From Chelativorans sp. J32 (GTDB lineage Bacteria > Pseudomonadota > Alphaproteobacteria > Rhizobiales > Rhizobiaceae): a stretch of DNA of 64,000 nucleotides. Shown here piece after piece: positions 28,957-37,898 of the stretch (position 1 is its first letter; each line of letters opens with the position of its first letter). The stretch spans positions 1-64,000 of the forward strand of contig NZ_JAEQ01000011.1 in the NCBI RefSeq assembly GCF_000518985.1. The letters are read 5' to 3'. The notes below the pieces were generated by a model. It saw nothing but the letters and a program-made list of their open reading frames with translations, was not told the origin of the DNA and ran no database searches. A program made the position numbers and the translations under genes.

Positions 28957-29409
28957 TCAGTCGACGAGCTCGGGGATGCGCAGCACCTGGCCCGGATAGA
29001 TCTTGTCGGGGTGCTTGAGCATCGGCTTGTTTGCCTCGAAGATCACCGTGTGCTTCGCACCCTTCCCTTTCCCGTAATGGGCTTCGGCGATCTTCCAGAG
29101 ATTGTCGCCCTTCTTCACCGTATAGAAGACGGGCTCCTTGGCGGGTGCGCTGGTGACTTTCAATTCCGAAGCTTCGACCTTGGAGATCCCCAAAGTATTG
29201 CCGACTGCGATGACGGCTTTCTCGAAGACCGTCTGGTCCTCCACTTCGCCCTTGAGCACCACTTTATCGCCCTGAACTTCGACATCCACGTTGTCGGTGC
29301 CGAGCTTGTGCGAGTCCAACTCCTTTTTCAATTGGTCCGCTGCCGGCGGCTCGTCGTTTCCAATGCCTAGTTTCTGGCCAACGGATTTGACGAAGTCGAA
29401 AATGCTCAT
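28957..29409 (-). CDS. BON-LysM domain protein (Kbp/YgaU-type)
   Basis: The 150-residue protein has an N-terminal BON domain (about residues 24-80, with VDVEVQGDKVVLKGEVEDQ) and a C-terminal LysM domain (about 95-148, FYTVKKGDNLWKIAEAHYGKG and YPGQVLRIPE). The same two-domain layout occurs in E. coli Kbp (YgaU), a cytoplasmic potassium-binding, osmotically induced protein. No signal peptide is present at the chosen start (MSIFDFVKSVGQKLGIG, 29409), which supports a cytoplasmic location. Whether it binds potassium here is inference. Confidence 0.88.
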   Translation of the reverse strand: MSIFDFVKSVGQKLGIGNDEPPAADQLKKELDSHKLGTDNVDVEVQGDKVVLKGEVEDQTVFEKAVIAVGNTLGISKVEASELKVTSAPAKEPVFYTVKKGDNLWKIAEAHYGKGKGAKHTVIFEANKPMLKHPDKIYPGQVLRIPELVD

Positions 29410-29503
29410 GGGATATGCCTCCAAAATGAAATGTGCGCCTGAGATCGTAGCGCACGAAAATATCAAACAGAAAACGCCGGAAGGCAAACGCCCGAGGATC
29501 GCC

Positions 29504-29935
29504 TCAGTCGAACGAGACTTTCCCTCGCATCTTTTTCACGCTGGAGCGACCCGCCTTCTCCTTCAGCCGGCGCTCCACCGCACCTTTGGAAGGCTTCGTC
29601 TTCTTGCGCGGCTTGGGCGGCGGCTCGGAAGCCTTGAGCAGGAGTTCCGTCAATCGGGCACGTGCGTCGGCGCGGTTCTGCTCCTGGGTGCGGAAGCGCC
29701 CTGCTTCGATGACGATCTCGCCTTCCTTGGTGGCGCGGCTTCCCGCAAGCTTCAGCGCCTGGGTCCGCACGCGCTCCGGCAAGTGCCGCGCGTTGGCAAC
29801 GTGAAAGCGCAGCTGCACCGCCGTCGCCACCTTGTTCACATTCTGCCCGCCCGGACCGGATGCGCGAATGAACTGCTCCTCCAGCTCGTCTTCCTCGACG
29901 AAAATGCCAGGCCGGATGTGGAGCCCGTCGTTCAT
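29504..29935 (-). CDS. arfB: Alternative ribosome-rescue peptidyl-tRNA hydrolase ArfB (YaeJ)
   Basis: ArfB enters the A site of stalled ribosomes and hydrolyses the peptidyl-tRNA. The 143-residue protein has the release-factor GGQ motif in ASGPGGQNVNKVATAVQLRF and a basic C-terminal tail rich in Lys and Arg (from about residue 108) that occupies the mRNA channel. No codon-recognition domain is present, which separates it from RF1/RF2. Confidence 0.93.
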   Translation of the reverse strand: MNDGLHIRPGIFVEEDELEEQFIRASGPGGQNVNKVATAVQLRFHVANARHLPERVRTQALKLAGSRATKEGEIVIEAGRFRTQEQNRADARARLTELLLKASEPPPKPRKKTKPSKGAVERRLKEKAGRSSVKKMRGKVSFD

Positions 29936-30040
29936 AATCGTTCCGCTCTGCAGTGCCGCTTAGCCCGCAAGAAGGCGGCCGGACGGATGCCGGCGCGACT
30001 CACGTCGGAAAGATGGTTCGGGAACGCTGCGGGAGCAAGT

Positions 30041-31651
30041 CTATTCGGCGGCTTGCCGGATCTGCGGCGAGGCGTTCATCACCTCCGCCTCCACGTGATC
30101 CTCGAATTTCTCGAAATTGGTGACGAACATGGAGACGAGCCGCTCTGCCTGCGCATCATAGGCCGCCTTGTCCGTCCACGTAGCGCGCGGATCGAGGATC
30201 GCGCTGTCGACGCCCGGAACGGCCACCGGCACGGCGAAGCCGAAATTGGCGTCGGTCCGGAACTCGGCTGTCCGAAGCGAGCCATCCAGAGCCGCAGAAA
30301 GCAGGGCGCGGGTCACCTTGATCGGCATACGGTGGCCGGTGCCATAGGCGCCGCCTGTCCATCCCGTATTGACGAGCCAGCAGTCCACCTTGTGCTCCGC
30401 AATCAGATCCCTGAGGAGATTGCCGTAAACGGAGGGATGCCTGGGCATGAACGGCGCACCGAAGCAAGTCGAGAAGGTCGCCTCTGGCTCGGTGACGCCT
30501 TTTTCCGTCCCCGCCACTTTCGCGGTGTAGCCGGAAAGGAAATGATACATGGCCTGCGCGGGGGTGAGCTTGGCGATTGGCGGCATCACGCCGAAAGCGT
30601 CGGCCGTCAGCATGATGATGTTTCTGGGCTGCCCTGCCCTGCCTGTCTCGCTGGCATTGGAGATGAAGTGCAACGGATAGGCGCAGCGCGTATTCTCCGT
30701 GAGGCTGCCATCGTCGAAATCGGGCATCCCATGCTCGTCTATGACGACATTCTCCAGCACCGTGCCGAATCGCTCTGTGGTGGCAAAAATCTCCGGTTCC
30801 GCTTCGCGGCTGAGCTTGATGGTTTTTGCGTAGCACCCGCCCTCGAAATTGAAGATGCCATGGGGACCCCATCCATGCTCGTCGTCGCCGATCAGGGTTC
30901 GCGAGGCATCCGCCGAAAGCGTCGTCTTGCCCGTTCCCGACAGGCCGAAGAAAACGGCGACGTCGTCTTGGGGCCCTACATTGGCCGAGCAGTGCATGGG
31001 CATGACGCCCTTTGCGGGCAGCAGGTAATTGAGCGCGGTGAAGACCGATTTCTTCATCTCCCCCGCATAGGACGTCCCGCCGATGAGGACGATCATGCGC
31101 TTCAGATCCATCGCGATGACGGTTTCGCTGCGGCAGCCGTGCCGTTTCGGATCGGCGCGGAAGGATGGCAGGTCGATCACCGTCATCTGCGGCACGAAGC
31201 TTTCAAGCTCTGCGCGCTTCGGGCGGATCAGAAGGTTGCGGATGAAGAGCGAGTGCCAGGCAAATTCCGTCACCACCCGTACCGGCAGCGCATTATCAGG
31301 GTCCGCGCCACCGACGAGATCCTGCACGAACAGGTCGAGCCCTTCGGCGTGACGCTTGAAATCTTCATAGAGTGCTTCGAAATGCTCGCGCGAGATCGGC
31401 TTGTTGTTGTCCCACCAGATCTCGTTTTCGGTATCCGCATCGCGCAGGATGAACTTGTCCTTCGGCGACCGACCCGTGTGCTGCCCCGTCACGGCCACCA
31501 ACGCGCCATGGGCCGTAAGGCGGGCCTCCGCTCTCTGGATAGCCTCCTGGTAGAGCTGGGGCTCGGTGAGATTGAAGAAAACGGTCCCGCTGGTCTTAAG
31601 CCCGCTGGTCTCGATGCCCCTGGTGGGGTTGCGGAGGCCGGTCTCTTGCAT
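30041..31651 (-). CDS. pckA: Phosphoenolpyruvate carboxykinase (ATP)
   Basis: PckA converts oxaloacetate and ATP to PEP in gluconeogenesis. The 536-residue protein has the kinase-1a P-loop [13 protein letters not shown], the upstream [17 protein letters not shown] region and the metal-binding [10 protein letters not shown] block, as well as GRSPKDKFI for oxaloacetate. It is preceded by a 205-bp AT-rich upstream region with two ATCG-TTTAAA direct repeats. In Sinorhizobium it neighbours chvI divergently; here no chvI/chvG is present and an accessory island begins instead. Confidence 0.96.
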   Translation of the reverse strand: MQETGLRNPTRGIETSGLKTSGTVFFNLTEPQLYQEAIQRAEARLTAHGALVAVTGQHTGRSPKDKFILRDADTENEIWWDNNKPISREHFEALYEDFKRHAEGLDLFVQDLVGGADPDNALPVRVVTEFAWHSLFIRNLLIRPKRAELESFVPQMTVIDLPSFRADPKRHGCRSETVIAMDLKRMIVLIGGTSYAGEMKKSVFTALNYLLPAKGVMPMHCSANVGPQDDVAVFFGLSGTGKTTLSADASRTLIGDDEHGWGPHGIFNFEGGCYAKTIKLSREAEPEIFATTERFGTVLENVVIDEHGMPDFDDGSLTENTRCAYPLHFISNASETGRAGQPRNIIMLTADAFGVMPPIAKLTPAQAMYHFLSGYTAKVAGTEKGVTEPEATFSTCFGAPFMPRHPSVYGNLLRDLIAEHKVDCWLVNTGWTGGAYGTGHRMPIKVTRALLSAALDGSLRTAEFRTDANFGFAVPVAVPGVDSAILDPRATWTDKAAYDAQAERLVSMFVTNFEKFEDHVEAEVMNASPQIRQAAE

Positions 31652-31739
31652 AAGTCACTCCAGAACAAGTGTTGATCGGAAAAGGCCGGCCAGAGTGACC
31701 GACGGACAGCCTATATAGGCGGGCTTCTTTTCAGGACCA

Positions 31740-31810
31740 GAAAAAGCAAACAATTTCAAATCATTAATCGATTTAAAAAATTTCAAAAAAGACTAAATCG
31801 TTTAAAACCG
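31740..31810. promoter_or_regulatory. AT-rich pckA upstream region with two direct repeats
   Basis: Two similar elements, AATCGATTTAAAA at 31766-31778 and AATCGTTTAAAA at 31796-31807, are spaced about 30 bp apart. They sit in a stretch that is far more AT-rich than the surrounding sequence. They lie about 115-155 bp upstream of the pckA start codon. The first contains the palindrome AATCGATT. They could be operators for a gluconeogenesis regulator or an AT-rich promoter element. Confidence 0.45.
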
Positions 31811-31856
31811 GCAGTTTTTGTCAGAGAGGCGTAAGACTCTGCCGATATGGGGCAAG

Positions 31857-32846
31857 TCAACCCGATCCCTTCAGCACATCGGCAGCGATCTCGAACGATT
31901 TCAATCGGGCGGCATGATCGTGAATTTGGCCCGTGATGATGAGCTCATCCGGCCTGAAACGTTCGATGAAGCCTTGCAGTTGCCGGCGTACCGTCTCGGG
32001 GGAACCGGCCGCGGTACAAGCGAGCGCATGATCGATATGCGGCATCATCGCCGGATCGACATGCTCGGAGATGTCCTTTACGGGCCTCGGCAAGGGCCCG
32101 GGCTGGCCGGTGCGCAATCTGGCGAAGGCAAGCTGCATCGAAGTCTTGAGGAAGAGGCCTTCTTCATCCGTGTCTGCTGCGAACACGTTAAGCGCCAGCA
32201 TGAAACGTGGCTGCTCCAGGTGTTTCGAGGGGCGGAAGGTCTCTCGATAAACGGCAAGCGCCTGTTCGAGGGCAGCGGGCGCGAAGTGCGAGGCGAAGGC
32301 ATAAGGCAACCCGAGATGGGCGGCGAGTTGTGCTCCATAGAGGCTCGAGCCGAGAATCCAGACGGGCACGTGGGTTCCGGCGCCTGGAATGGCCAGAACC
32401 CGTTGTCCGGGCTCGGGATCGTCTAGATAAGCGATCAGCTCCAGAACGTCCTGCGGAAAACCTTCACCATTGTCGAGGCCTCGCCTCAGTGCCCTCGCGG
32501 TCATCATATCGGTCCCCGGAGCACGGCCAAGCCCCAGGTCAATCCTGTCCGAAAAGAGCGTCGCAAGCGTGCCGAACTGTTCGGCCACCACCAAGGGCGC
32601 GTGATTGGGCAGCATGATCCCGCCCGCGCCGACCCGGATGGTGGAGGTTCGGGATGCCACATGCCCGATCAGCACCGCTGTGGCGGCGCTCGCGATACCC
32701 GGCATATTGTGGTGCTCGGCGAGCCAGAAGCGATGATATCCCCATTGTTCGGCATGCTGGGCAAGATCCACCGTATTTCGCAGAGCCTCCGCAGGCGAAG
32801 CGCCTTCCGGAATAGGGGCGAGATCGAGTACGGAAAAAGGCTTCAT
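31857..32846 (-). CDS. LLM-class flavin-dependent oxidoreductase (luciferase-like)
   Basis: The 329-residue protein belongs to the bacterial luciferase-like monooxygenase superfamily, single-subunit MsnO8-type group. It begins [19 protein letters not shown] and has the FMN-pocket motif [13 protein letters not shown], and [20 protein letters not shown]. The active segment [12 protein letters not shown] follows. Members of this group are common but mostly uncharacterised; long-chain aldehyde luminescence is not implied. Start 32846 ([12 protein letters not shown]) fits the family; the open frame extends upstream without homology. Confidence 0.85.
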   Translation of the reverse strand: MKPFSVLDLAPIPEGASPAEALRNTVDLAQHAEQWGYHRFWLAEHHNMPGIASAATAVLIGHVASRTSTIRVGAGGIMLPNHAPLVVAEQFGTLATLFSDRIDLGLGRAPGTDMMTARALRRGLDNGEGFPQDVLELIAYLDDPEPGQRVLAIPGAGTHVPVWILGSSLYGAQLAAHLGLPYAFASHFAPAALEQALAVYRETFRPSKHLEQPRFMLALNVFAADTDEEGLFLKTSMQLAFARLRTGQPGPLPRPVKDISEHVDPAMMPHIDHALACTAAGSPETVRRQLQGFIERFRPDELIITGQIHDHAARLKSFEIAADVLKGSG

Positions 32847-32982
32847 ATCAAAATGCTCCCGGTAGCAGGTCCTGCTCATATGGTGTGGCGCCGCCCGCGG
32901 CCCAAGGGCGAAATTCTGATGAGGAACCTCCTCTCCGCCGAACGATTGGGAACCGGTGCGCCAGGGCGAAAAGGAGGCAGGC

Positions 32983-33333
32983 ATGCCCGACAAAGCAAGG
33001 GAAAAGCTGGTCGACTTTCTGGAACGGAAAGCTTTCCGCCCGGTGCTCGATGCCGATGCGGATTCCTATCCCCAAAGCAAGCGCGATAGGTTGAAGGACG
33101 TTCAGGAGGCCACGCGGGCTGAGCAGGAACGCTTTCGCAAATACGGCTCGGCCCAGGAGGTCTATCGCATGTTCAAGGACGATCTTTCCTCCGAGCCGGC
33201 GCGGAAGATTCACCGCGAACTCCGCGATTTGGGCTTGCCCACCTTGAACGATTGCAAGGGCGAGTTCGAGAGGCTGGCCGAGGAAGTCGGCCTTCGCCAC
33301 GGACCACAATCTCGGAGCAGCCTCAGCGATTAA
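32983..33333 (+). CDS. Hypothetical protein, charged and helical
   Basis: I do not recognise this 116-residue protein. It is highly charged and predicted helical ([20 protein letters not shown], then [20 protein letters not shown]), with no membrane segment. ATG at 32983 has GGAGG about seven bases upstream, and the codon use resembles its neighbours, so it is probably real. It lies alone between divergent and convergent neighbours, ending four bases from the DUF2905 gene. Confidence 0.65.
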   Translation: MPDKAREKLVDFLERKAFRPVLDADADSYPQSKRDRLKDVQEATRAEQERFRKYGSAQEVYRMFKDDLSSEPARKIHRELRDLGLPTLNDCKGEFERLAEEVGLRHGPQSRSSLSD

Positions 33334-33337
33334 GAAG

Positions 33338-33523
33338 TCAGAGGACCAGGCTCAGGACGATGCTGATGAGAATGGATGTGGTGATCGGAATGTAGACCCG
33401 GAAGTGCTCGCTGCCGAAGGCAAGATCTCCAGGCAACCGCCCCAACCCGACCTTCTGAATGAGCGGCCAGAGGAGGCCGGCAGCAACCAGAATGATCCCG
33501 AATGTGATAAGAAGGCGGCTCAT
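33338..33523 (-). CDS. DUF2905 small membrane protein
   Basis: This 61-residue protein has two membrane helices (LLITFGIILVAAGLLWPLI and TSILISIVLSLVL) separated by the conserved cytoplasmic loop GRLPGDLAFG. That loop is diagnostic for DUF2905. The function is unknown. It is the last gene of a five-gene minus-strand operon that starts at 37360. Confidence 0.85.
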   Translation of the reverse strand: MSRLLITFGIILVAAGLLWPLIQKVGLGRLPGDLAFGSEHFRVYIPITTSILISIVLSLVL

Positions 33524-33576
33524 TTCCCTCGATATCCTCTCTACCGAACATAAGAGCCGATGACCCGGCCTCCAAG

Positions 33577-34050
33577 CTACCAGATCTCGGAGGGGCGGGC
33601 GATCATCAGCCAGAAGATGCCGAGCACCGCCGCAAATGCGGGAAAGCCGAACGCGAACCAGAGCCGGAAGAGTTGATGGTAACGTTTGGGCAAGGGCGCC
33701 CCTTCGCTTGCCGCTTTCGTTGCAAGCCGGCGCATCTCCATCTGCATCCATACGACCGGAAGCCAGAAAGCGCCGGTGACGAGGTAGAGCAGGATCGAAA
33801 GAATGATCCAATGCTCGCCGAACGGGTAGCCGACGATCCATATGAGCGCGACCCCGGTTACCGGCTGTGCCACCACGGCCGTGGCGGTAAACAGAAAATC
33901 GGCAATGACCACGATCCGTGCCGTCCCGGCAATTACCGTTGCGTTCCCCGTCCGATGCGCCAAGAGCATGAAGAAGGCGATGCCGGCACCTGTTCCCAGA
34001 AGCACGGAGGCACCGATCACATGCAGGAACTTGAGCAGGAAGTAGAGCAT
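33577..34050 (-). CDS. DUF2269 family integral membrane protein
   Basis: The 157-residue protein is almost wholly hydrophobic, with four membrane segments. It begins LKFLHVIGASVLLGTGAGIAFFML, the conserved DUF2269 opening with the His that may bind a cofactor. The third and fourth helices contain WIILSILLYLVTGAFWLPVV and FGFPAFAAVLGIFWLMI. Function is unknown. It follows the SDR/DoxX gene by six bases in the same operon. Confidence 0.85.
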   Translation of the reverse strand: MLYFLLKFLHVIGASVLLGTGAGIAFFMLLAHRTGNATVIAGTARIVVIADFLFTATAVVAQPVTGVALIWIVGYPFGEHWIILSILLYLVTGAFWLPVVWMQMEMRRLATKAASEGAPLPKRYHQLFRLWFAFGFPAFAAVLGIFWLMIARPSEIW

Positions 34051-34056
34051 CGGTCT

Positions 34057-35346
34057 CTACCGCTCCTTTCGGATTGCGAGCGCCACGAAGTGGAGCACGA
34101 GGATCGGCCAGATCTTTGCCAATGGTCCGAGGGGTTCTGCCCAGAGCGAGGGCAGCAGCACCGAGCCGGCCACGATATAGAAGATCGATAGGGCAATGGC
34201 TGCATAGAGGCCATGACGTGCGGTCCGCCGGTAAGCGATTGCGATGCCCACGAGGAAATCCGCGATCGCGCCTGCTATGACGCTGGGTCCTGCCAGGGAT
34301 CCTGCCCCCGTCCGCAGCATGAGCTCCACTCCTTCGCGATAGCCGATTGAGAGGGAGACGATCCCCGTGCCGATCCAGAACAGCGGCAGCACGATGAAGA
34401 TCACCGGCTTCAGGAAGTAGAGCTGTGCGAACCAGCGGTCCTGCACCGTGACAGGTTCGCGCATCAGGGCACTCGAAAGCGAGGTGGGTACGATCCCGGT
34501 CATCGACCTCCAGGGCCGTGGATTGCCCACGGCGCCGCGTTCTATCTCCTTCCGCGCGGTGCTGCGCACCGGTGGCCGCCAGCCAAGGGCACTCACGAGG
34601 TCGCCGGCGCGATAGAGCAGGTTCGTCGCCCAGCCGGGCAGCGGTTGCCGGCGCGCCGGTGGCCATCCCTGCCATTGGCGATAACGGGCTACTACCTCGT
34701 CCATTGGCAGCTGCTCCGGTCCGGCGAGTTCCAATGCGACCTGCGCTGGTGCGGTGGGCTGGATGAAGAAGGAGACGGTCGCCGCCACGTCGTCGAGCTG
34801 GACCACCTGCAACGGTGCGGTCCGGTCCACTATCAGGGCGATTGGCAGCGCGGAAAGTCCGCGGATCAGCGCGCTGGCCCCGAACACGTTCCTGCCCAGA
34901 ACCACCGAAGGGCGGAGGATCACCCAGTCGAGGTCGCGTTCCATCAGCAAGCGATCCCCTTCCAGCTTGGTGGTGGAGAAGGCCGATGGTTGAGCGCGAT
35001 CCACGCCGATCGCCGAAAAGTGGATGACACGCCTTATGCCCAGCTTCTCGCATGCCCGGAACAGGGCTGCCGCGCCGGTCACATGCACGCCCTCCACATC
35101 CTCTCGGGCACTGTCCTGCAGCGCGCCGACGCAATTGACGACCGCGTTCACGCCGAGAAGATGCTCCGCCCACACCTGCGCGCCGGTGGCCAGAGCCATG
35201 TCGATCTCCACGATCTGGGCGGCGCCGGCCGGCAGCGCGCTGCTGCCGGGCCGCACGACTGCGATTACATGGTGGCCCTCGGCTGCGAGTTGGGCACAAA
35301 GCGTGCTGCCGATGAGCCCCGTCGCGCCTGTAACGAGAACTCTCAT
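34057..35346 (-). CDS. NmrA/SDR-type NAD(P)-binding protein fused to a DoxX-like membrane domain
   Basis: The 429-residue protein has an N-terminal atypical short-chain dehydrogenase domain (LVTGATGLIGSTLCAQL, about residues 1-240). A C-terminal DoxX-like four-helix membrane domain occupies about residues 300-425 (YFLKPVIFIVLPLFWIGTGIVSL and following helices). Such fusions occur in proteobacteria, and the substrate is unknown. The ATG overlaps the stop of the Rieske/FAD gene upstream (ATGA), so it is co-translated with a redox protein. Confidence 0.85.
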   Translation of the reverse strand: MRVLVTGATGLIGSTLCAQLAAEGHHVIAVVRPGSSALPAGAAQIVEIDMALATGAQVWAEHLLGVNAVVNCVGALQDSAREDVEGVHVTGAAALFRACEKLGIRRVIHFSAIGVDRAQPSAFSTTKLEGDRLLMERDLDWVILRPSVVLGRNVFGASALIRGLSALPIALIVDRTAPLQVVQLDDVAATVSFFIQPTAPAQVALELAGPEQLPMDEVVARYRQWQGWPPARRQPLPGWATNLLYRAGDLVSALGWRPPVRSTARKEIERGAVGNPRPWRSMTGIVPTSLSSALMREPVTVQDRWFAQLYFLKPVIFIVLPLFWIGTGIVSLSIGYREGVELMLRTGAGSLAGPSVIAGAIADFLVGIAIAYRRTARHGLYAAIALSIFYIVAGSVLLPSLWAEPLGPLAKIWPILVLHFVALAIRKER

Positions 35347-36869
35347 GAACCTCCTTCTTCGAGCTCCCGGACATCCCGCGGCTCGAGCGCGGAAACGGCG
35401 GGGCCAGCTATAACCTCTCCCCTCTCATCGAAACGTGAACCATGGCATGGGCAATCCCATGTGCGGTCGATCCCGTTCCAGCCGACGATGCAGCCCATAT
35501 GCGTGCAGGTGGCTGATAGGCCAATCAGCGATCCGTCGTCGTGACGGCGCACGGCAAGCTGCTCTCCCTTGTGGGAGATGATGCCGCCCTCTCCCGGCGC
35601 GATGCTGTCCAGGGGAACGGCCGCACGCTTCATCACCCGATCGCCGATCAAATGCCCAGCCGCCTTGATATTCCCCTTCGTGAACTCCGCCGCGCTTGCC
35701 ATCGGTTTGACCCGCGTCGAGTCGAAAAGATCTGCGGCGGGATGCGAGCGCCCCAATATGCGCTCCGCCAGAATCCCTCCGGCGACGACTCCCTGGGTAA
35801 TCCCCCAGGCATCGAAGCCCGTCGCGACGAGGAGGTTTTGATGGCTGTTTGTGGCGGGCCCGATGAAGGCTGCACCGTCCATGGGACGGAAGTCCTCGTT
35901 CGTCCAAAGATGCGTGAATTCATCGATGCCGAAATTGGCTGAAAGGAAGGAGCGCAGGTCCTCCACCATCTCGCGCTCCTTTTCCGGTTCTCCCGTCTTG
36001 AATTCGCCTCCGGCGGCGATGAGATAGGTTTGCCCGTCCTTCACTGCCGTTCGCAGCGAATGGGAAGGCGTTCCCGAGCTAATGAACATCCCTTCCACCC
36101 GTTTTCCGTCCGGCAGCCTTGCGGCTACAACGGCGTGGGCGAAAGGATAGGCTTTCGCGAAGAACTTTCCCTCGTTCACGACGGGCATCTGCGTTGCCAC
36201 GACCGCATGTGCTGCGGTGACCGTTCGGCCATTGACGCTGAGACGGATGGGCTCTCCTGCGGATATTTCCGTTACGCGGCTCTGCTCGTAGATGGGTATT
36301 TCCGACGATATCCGTTCGGCAAGCCCCACCAGATAGAGATATGGATTGAACTGATACTGTCCGTCATATCGAAGCAGCGCTGTCGTGTGGAACGGCAGCC
36401 CGGCGCCGGAAACGATTTCCGCGGGGAGGCCCAAGGTTTTGGCGGCCTCGTATTCCTTTTTCAGCTGTGCGGCCTGTTCATCATCGACCGCGTAGATATA
36501 GGCGGGTCTCGGCTCCAGTCCGGCCTGCGCCTCCATCGCCTGCGCCAGAGCCGCGATCTCGGCAACCGCGTCCTGGTTCGCCCGTGCATAGATGCGCGCT
36601 TGCTCGTCGCCGAATTTTTTCGTCAAGCTTGCATATCTCTGGCCATGCTGAGACGTAACCTTCGCAGTCGACCTTCCGGTGGCCTGCCGACCGATCCGCC
36701 TCGCTTCGAGAAGCACGACTTTGAGCCCTGTGCCCGAGAGCCGATGAGCGCAGTGGAGGCCGACGATTCCGCCGCCCACGATCGCGACATCGACCGTGAG
36801 GTCCTCGGCAAGCGCGGGATAATCCTTGCTCGCCACGCCGTCGAACCAGAAGGGATTGCCCTTGTTCAT
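35343..36869 (-). CDS. FAD-dependent oxidoreductase with C-terminal Rieske domain
   Basis: The 508-residue protein has a DAO-type FAD domain (VDVAIVGGGIVGLHCAHRLS near residue 30) and a C-terminal Rieske [2Fe-2S] domain. The cluster ligands are visible as CTHMGC and CPCHGS (Cys455, His457, Cys473, His476), with Cys460 and Cys475 able to form the usual disulphide. The substrate is an amine or amino acid by homology to DAO, but is unknown. ATG at 36869 has GGAGGAG eight bases upstream. The gene overlaps its neighbours on both sides. Confidence 0.9.
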   Translation of the reverse strand: MNKGNPFWFDGVASKDYPALAEDLTVDVAIVGGGIVGLHCAHRLSGTGLKVVLLEARRIGRQATGRSTAKVTSQHGQRYASLTKKFGDEQARIYARANQDAVAEIAALAQAMEAQAGLEPRPAYIYAVDDEQAAQLKKEYEAAKTLGLPAEIVSGAGLPFHTTALLRYDGQYQFNPYLYLVGLAERISSEIPIYEQSRVTEISAGEPIRLSVNGRTVTAAHAVVATQMPVVNEGKFFAKAYPFAHAVVAARLPDGKRVEGMFISSGTPSHSLRTAVKDGQTYLIAAGGEFKTGEPEKEREMVEDLRSFLSANFGIDEFTHLWTNEDFRPMDGAAFIGPATNSHQNLLVATGFDAWGITQGVVAGGILAERILGRSHPAADLFDSTRVKPMASAAEFTKGNIKAAGHLIGDRVMKRAAVPLDSIAPGEGGIISHKGEQLAVRRHDDGSLIGLSATCTHMGCIVGWNGIDRTWDCPCHGSRFDERGEVIAGPAVSALEPRDVRELEEGGS

Positions 36870-37360
36870 ACCAGTCTCCTCCGGGTGAAGCCATGATCCG
36901 CATCCGCTGGTTGTCCGCCGGCGAAAACGTCTCTCGAAGCGCCTTCGATCTCGCGGAGGCTCATGGCGAGCGCGGCGCCCCAGACGACGTGGACCGCCAG
37001 CATGAGCAAATTTCGCTCTGCAGGGTGCCTTGTCGCGGGCTTCAGAATGGAAAGCGCTGGAATCCAACCGAGATAGCTGCCGGCCCAGACGCCCAATCCA
37101 TAGATCACCCCGTTGGGCCGGCGTTCGGGCCACACCGCATACATCGCGCCGGCCAGAGCGCCGAAGCCGAAATGTGCAAGGATCGTTTGGAGTCGGCTCG
37201 CGCCTTCTCCTCCGGTCGGTTTTACCTGCTCGATGATCTCACGCGGCGGTAGGGGGTATCGTTTCTCCGCGCCGAGCCCTGACCATAAATGCCTCATGGC
37301 CGCCGTCATGACCGTCGTTGCTGACAATCCAGCCAGCGCGCCGTAAACCAGCCTTTCCAT
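36866..37360 (-). CDS. Hypothetical membrane protein heading the Rieske operon
   Basis: This 164-residue protein has three or four hydrophobic segments: LVYGALAGLSATTVMTAA, FGFGALAGAMYAVW, VIYGLGVWAGSYLGWIPAL and LLMLAVHVVWGAALAMSL. A hydrophilic tail follows. I cannot assign a family with confidence; it resembles the small Gly/Ala-rich membrane proteins near YagU/DUF1440. ATG at 37360 has AGGAGG upstream. A GGAAC-N16-TGTT stress-promoter match lies 27-51 bp before it. It is the first gene of the 37360-33338 operon. Confidence 0.7.
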   Translation of the reverse strand: MERLVYGALAGLSATTVMTAAMRHLWSGLGAEKRYPLPPREIIEQVKPTGGEGASRLQTILAHFGFGALAGAMYAVWPERRPNGVIYGLGVWAGSYLGWIPALSILKPATRHPAERNLLMLAVHVVWGAALAMSLREIEGASRDVFAGGQPADADHGFTRRRLV

Positions 37361-37386
37361 CCTGCCTCCTGCCACGATGGTGCACA

Positions 37387-37411
37387 AACATGACGCAGGA
37401 GCGAAAGTTCC
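37387..37411 (-). promoter_or_regulatory. EcfG-type promoter for the Rieske/DoxX operon
   Basis: Read on the minus strand it is GGAAC-N16-TGTT, one mismatch to the consensus GGAAC-N16/17-CGTT. The -10 lies 27 bp before the first start codon of the five-gene operon. Confidence 0.6.
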
Positions 37412-37447
37412 GGCTGAGATTTATCTTTCGCGATGGGAACTTAGCCG

Positions 37448-37888
37448 CTAGCGCGGGATGATGCTGATATTCCCGCCGATCTCCAGCACCGCAAATTTGA
37501 TCTGGTCGAGGCGCTCAAGTCCGTGCTGCTGCCGCGCAGCTTCCATGACCTCGTCCAGGCTCACACGAGTGCGCCTGAGCGCTTCCTTGTCGGCCTTGCC
37601 GAGGCTGATCAGGACGGTGGGAGTGCCGTCGACGAGAACGGCCGTTTTCGGCGACCACTGCTTGACATAAGAAAGCGCGATATCCGTCACAAAGAGGGTC
37701 AGGATAAGAAGGAAGGCGTTGATCAGCGAAAAATCGTCGCCGAGCATCGCCTGCTGCGTTGTTTCTGAAATGATCAGCAGGAGAACGAAGTCGAAGGCGG
37801 TAATTTCGGCGAGGGACCTCCGCCCGGAAAGCCTGATGACAATCAAAAGAAAGAAGTAGACCGCGATTCCGCGAACGACGGAGTCCAT
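37448..37888 (-). CDS. DUF421 (YetF-type) membrane protein, short form
   Basis: The 146-residue protein is the DUF421/YetF core. It has N-terminal helices (AVYFFLLIVIRLSGRRSLAE and the helix after DFSLINAFLLILTLFVTDIALS), then the soluble DUF421 domain with AVLVDGTPTVLISLGKADKEALRRTRVSLDEV. The YetF name is from Bacillus, where its role is not established. Eleven bases separate it from the upstream gene, so the two form an operon. Confidence 0.88.
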   Translation of the reverse strand: MDSVVRGIAVYFFLLIVIRLSGRRSLAEITAFDFVLLLIISETTQQAMLGDDFSLINAFLLILTLFVTDIALSYVKQWSPKTAVLVDGTPTVLISLGKADKEALRRTRVSLDEVMEAARQQHGLERLDQIKFAVLEIGGNISIIPR

Positions 37889-37898
37889 CGCCTTTCTC

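Noticed and set aside
30156-30872. 238-residue open frame antisense-shifted within pckA
   Set aside because: It lies within the strongly conserved pckA gene in another frame and has no recognisable domain.
36881-36900. CCTCC-containing stretch near the Rieske gene start
   Set aside because: It is the complement of the ribosome-binding site of that gene and has no stem-loop, so it is not another CCUCCUCCC-type RNA.
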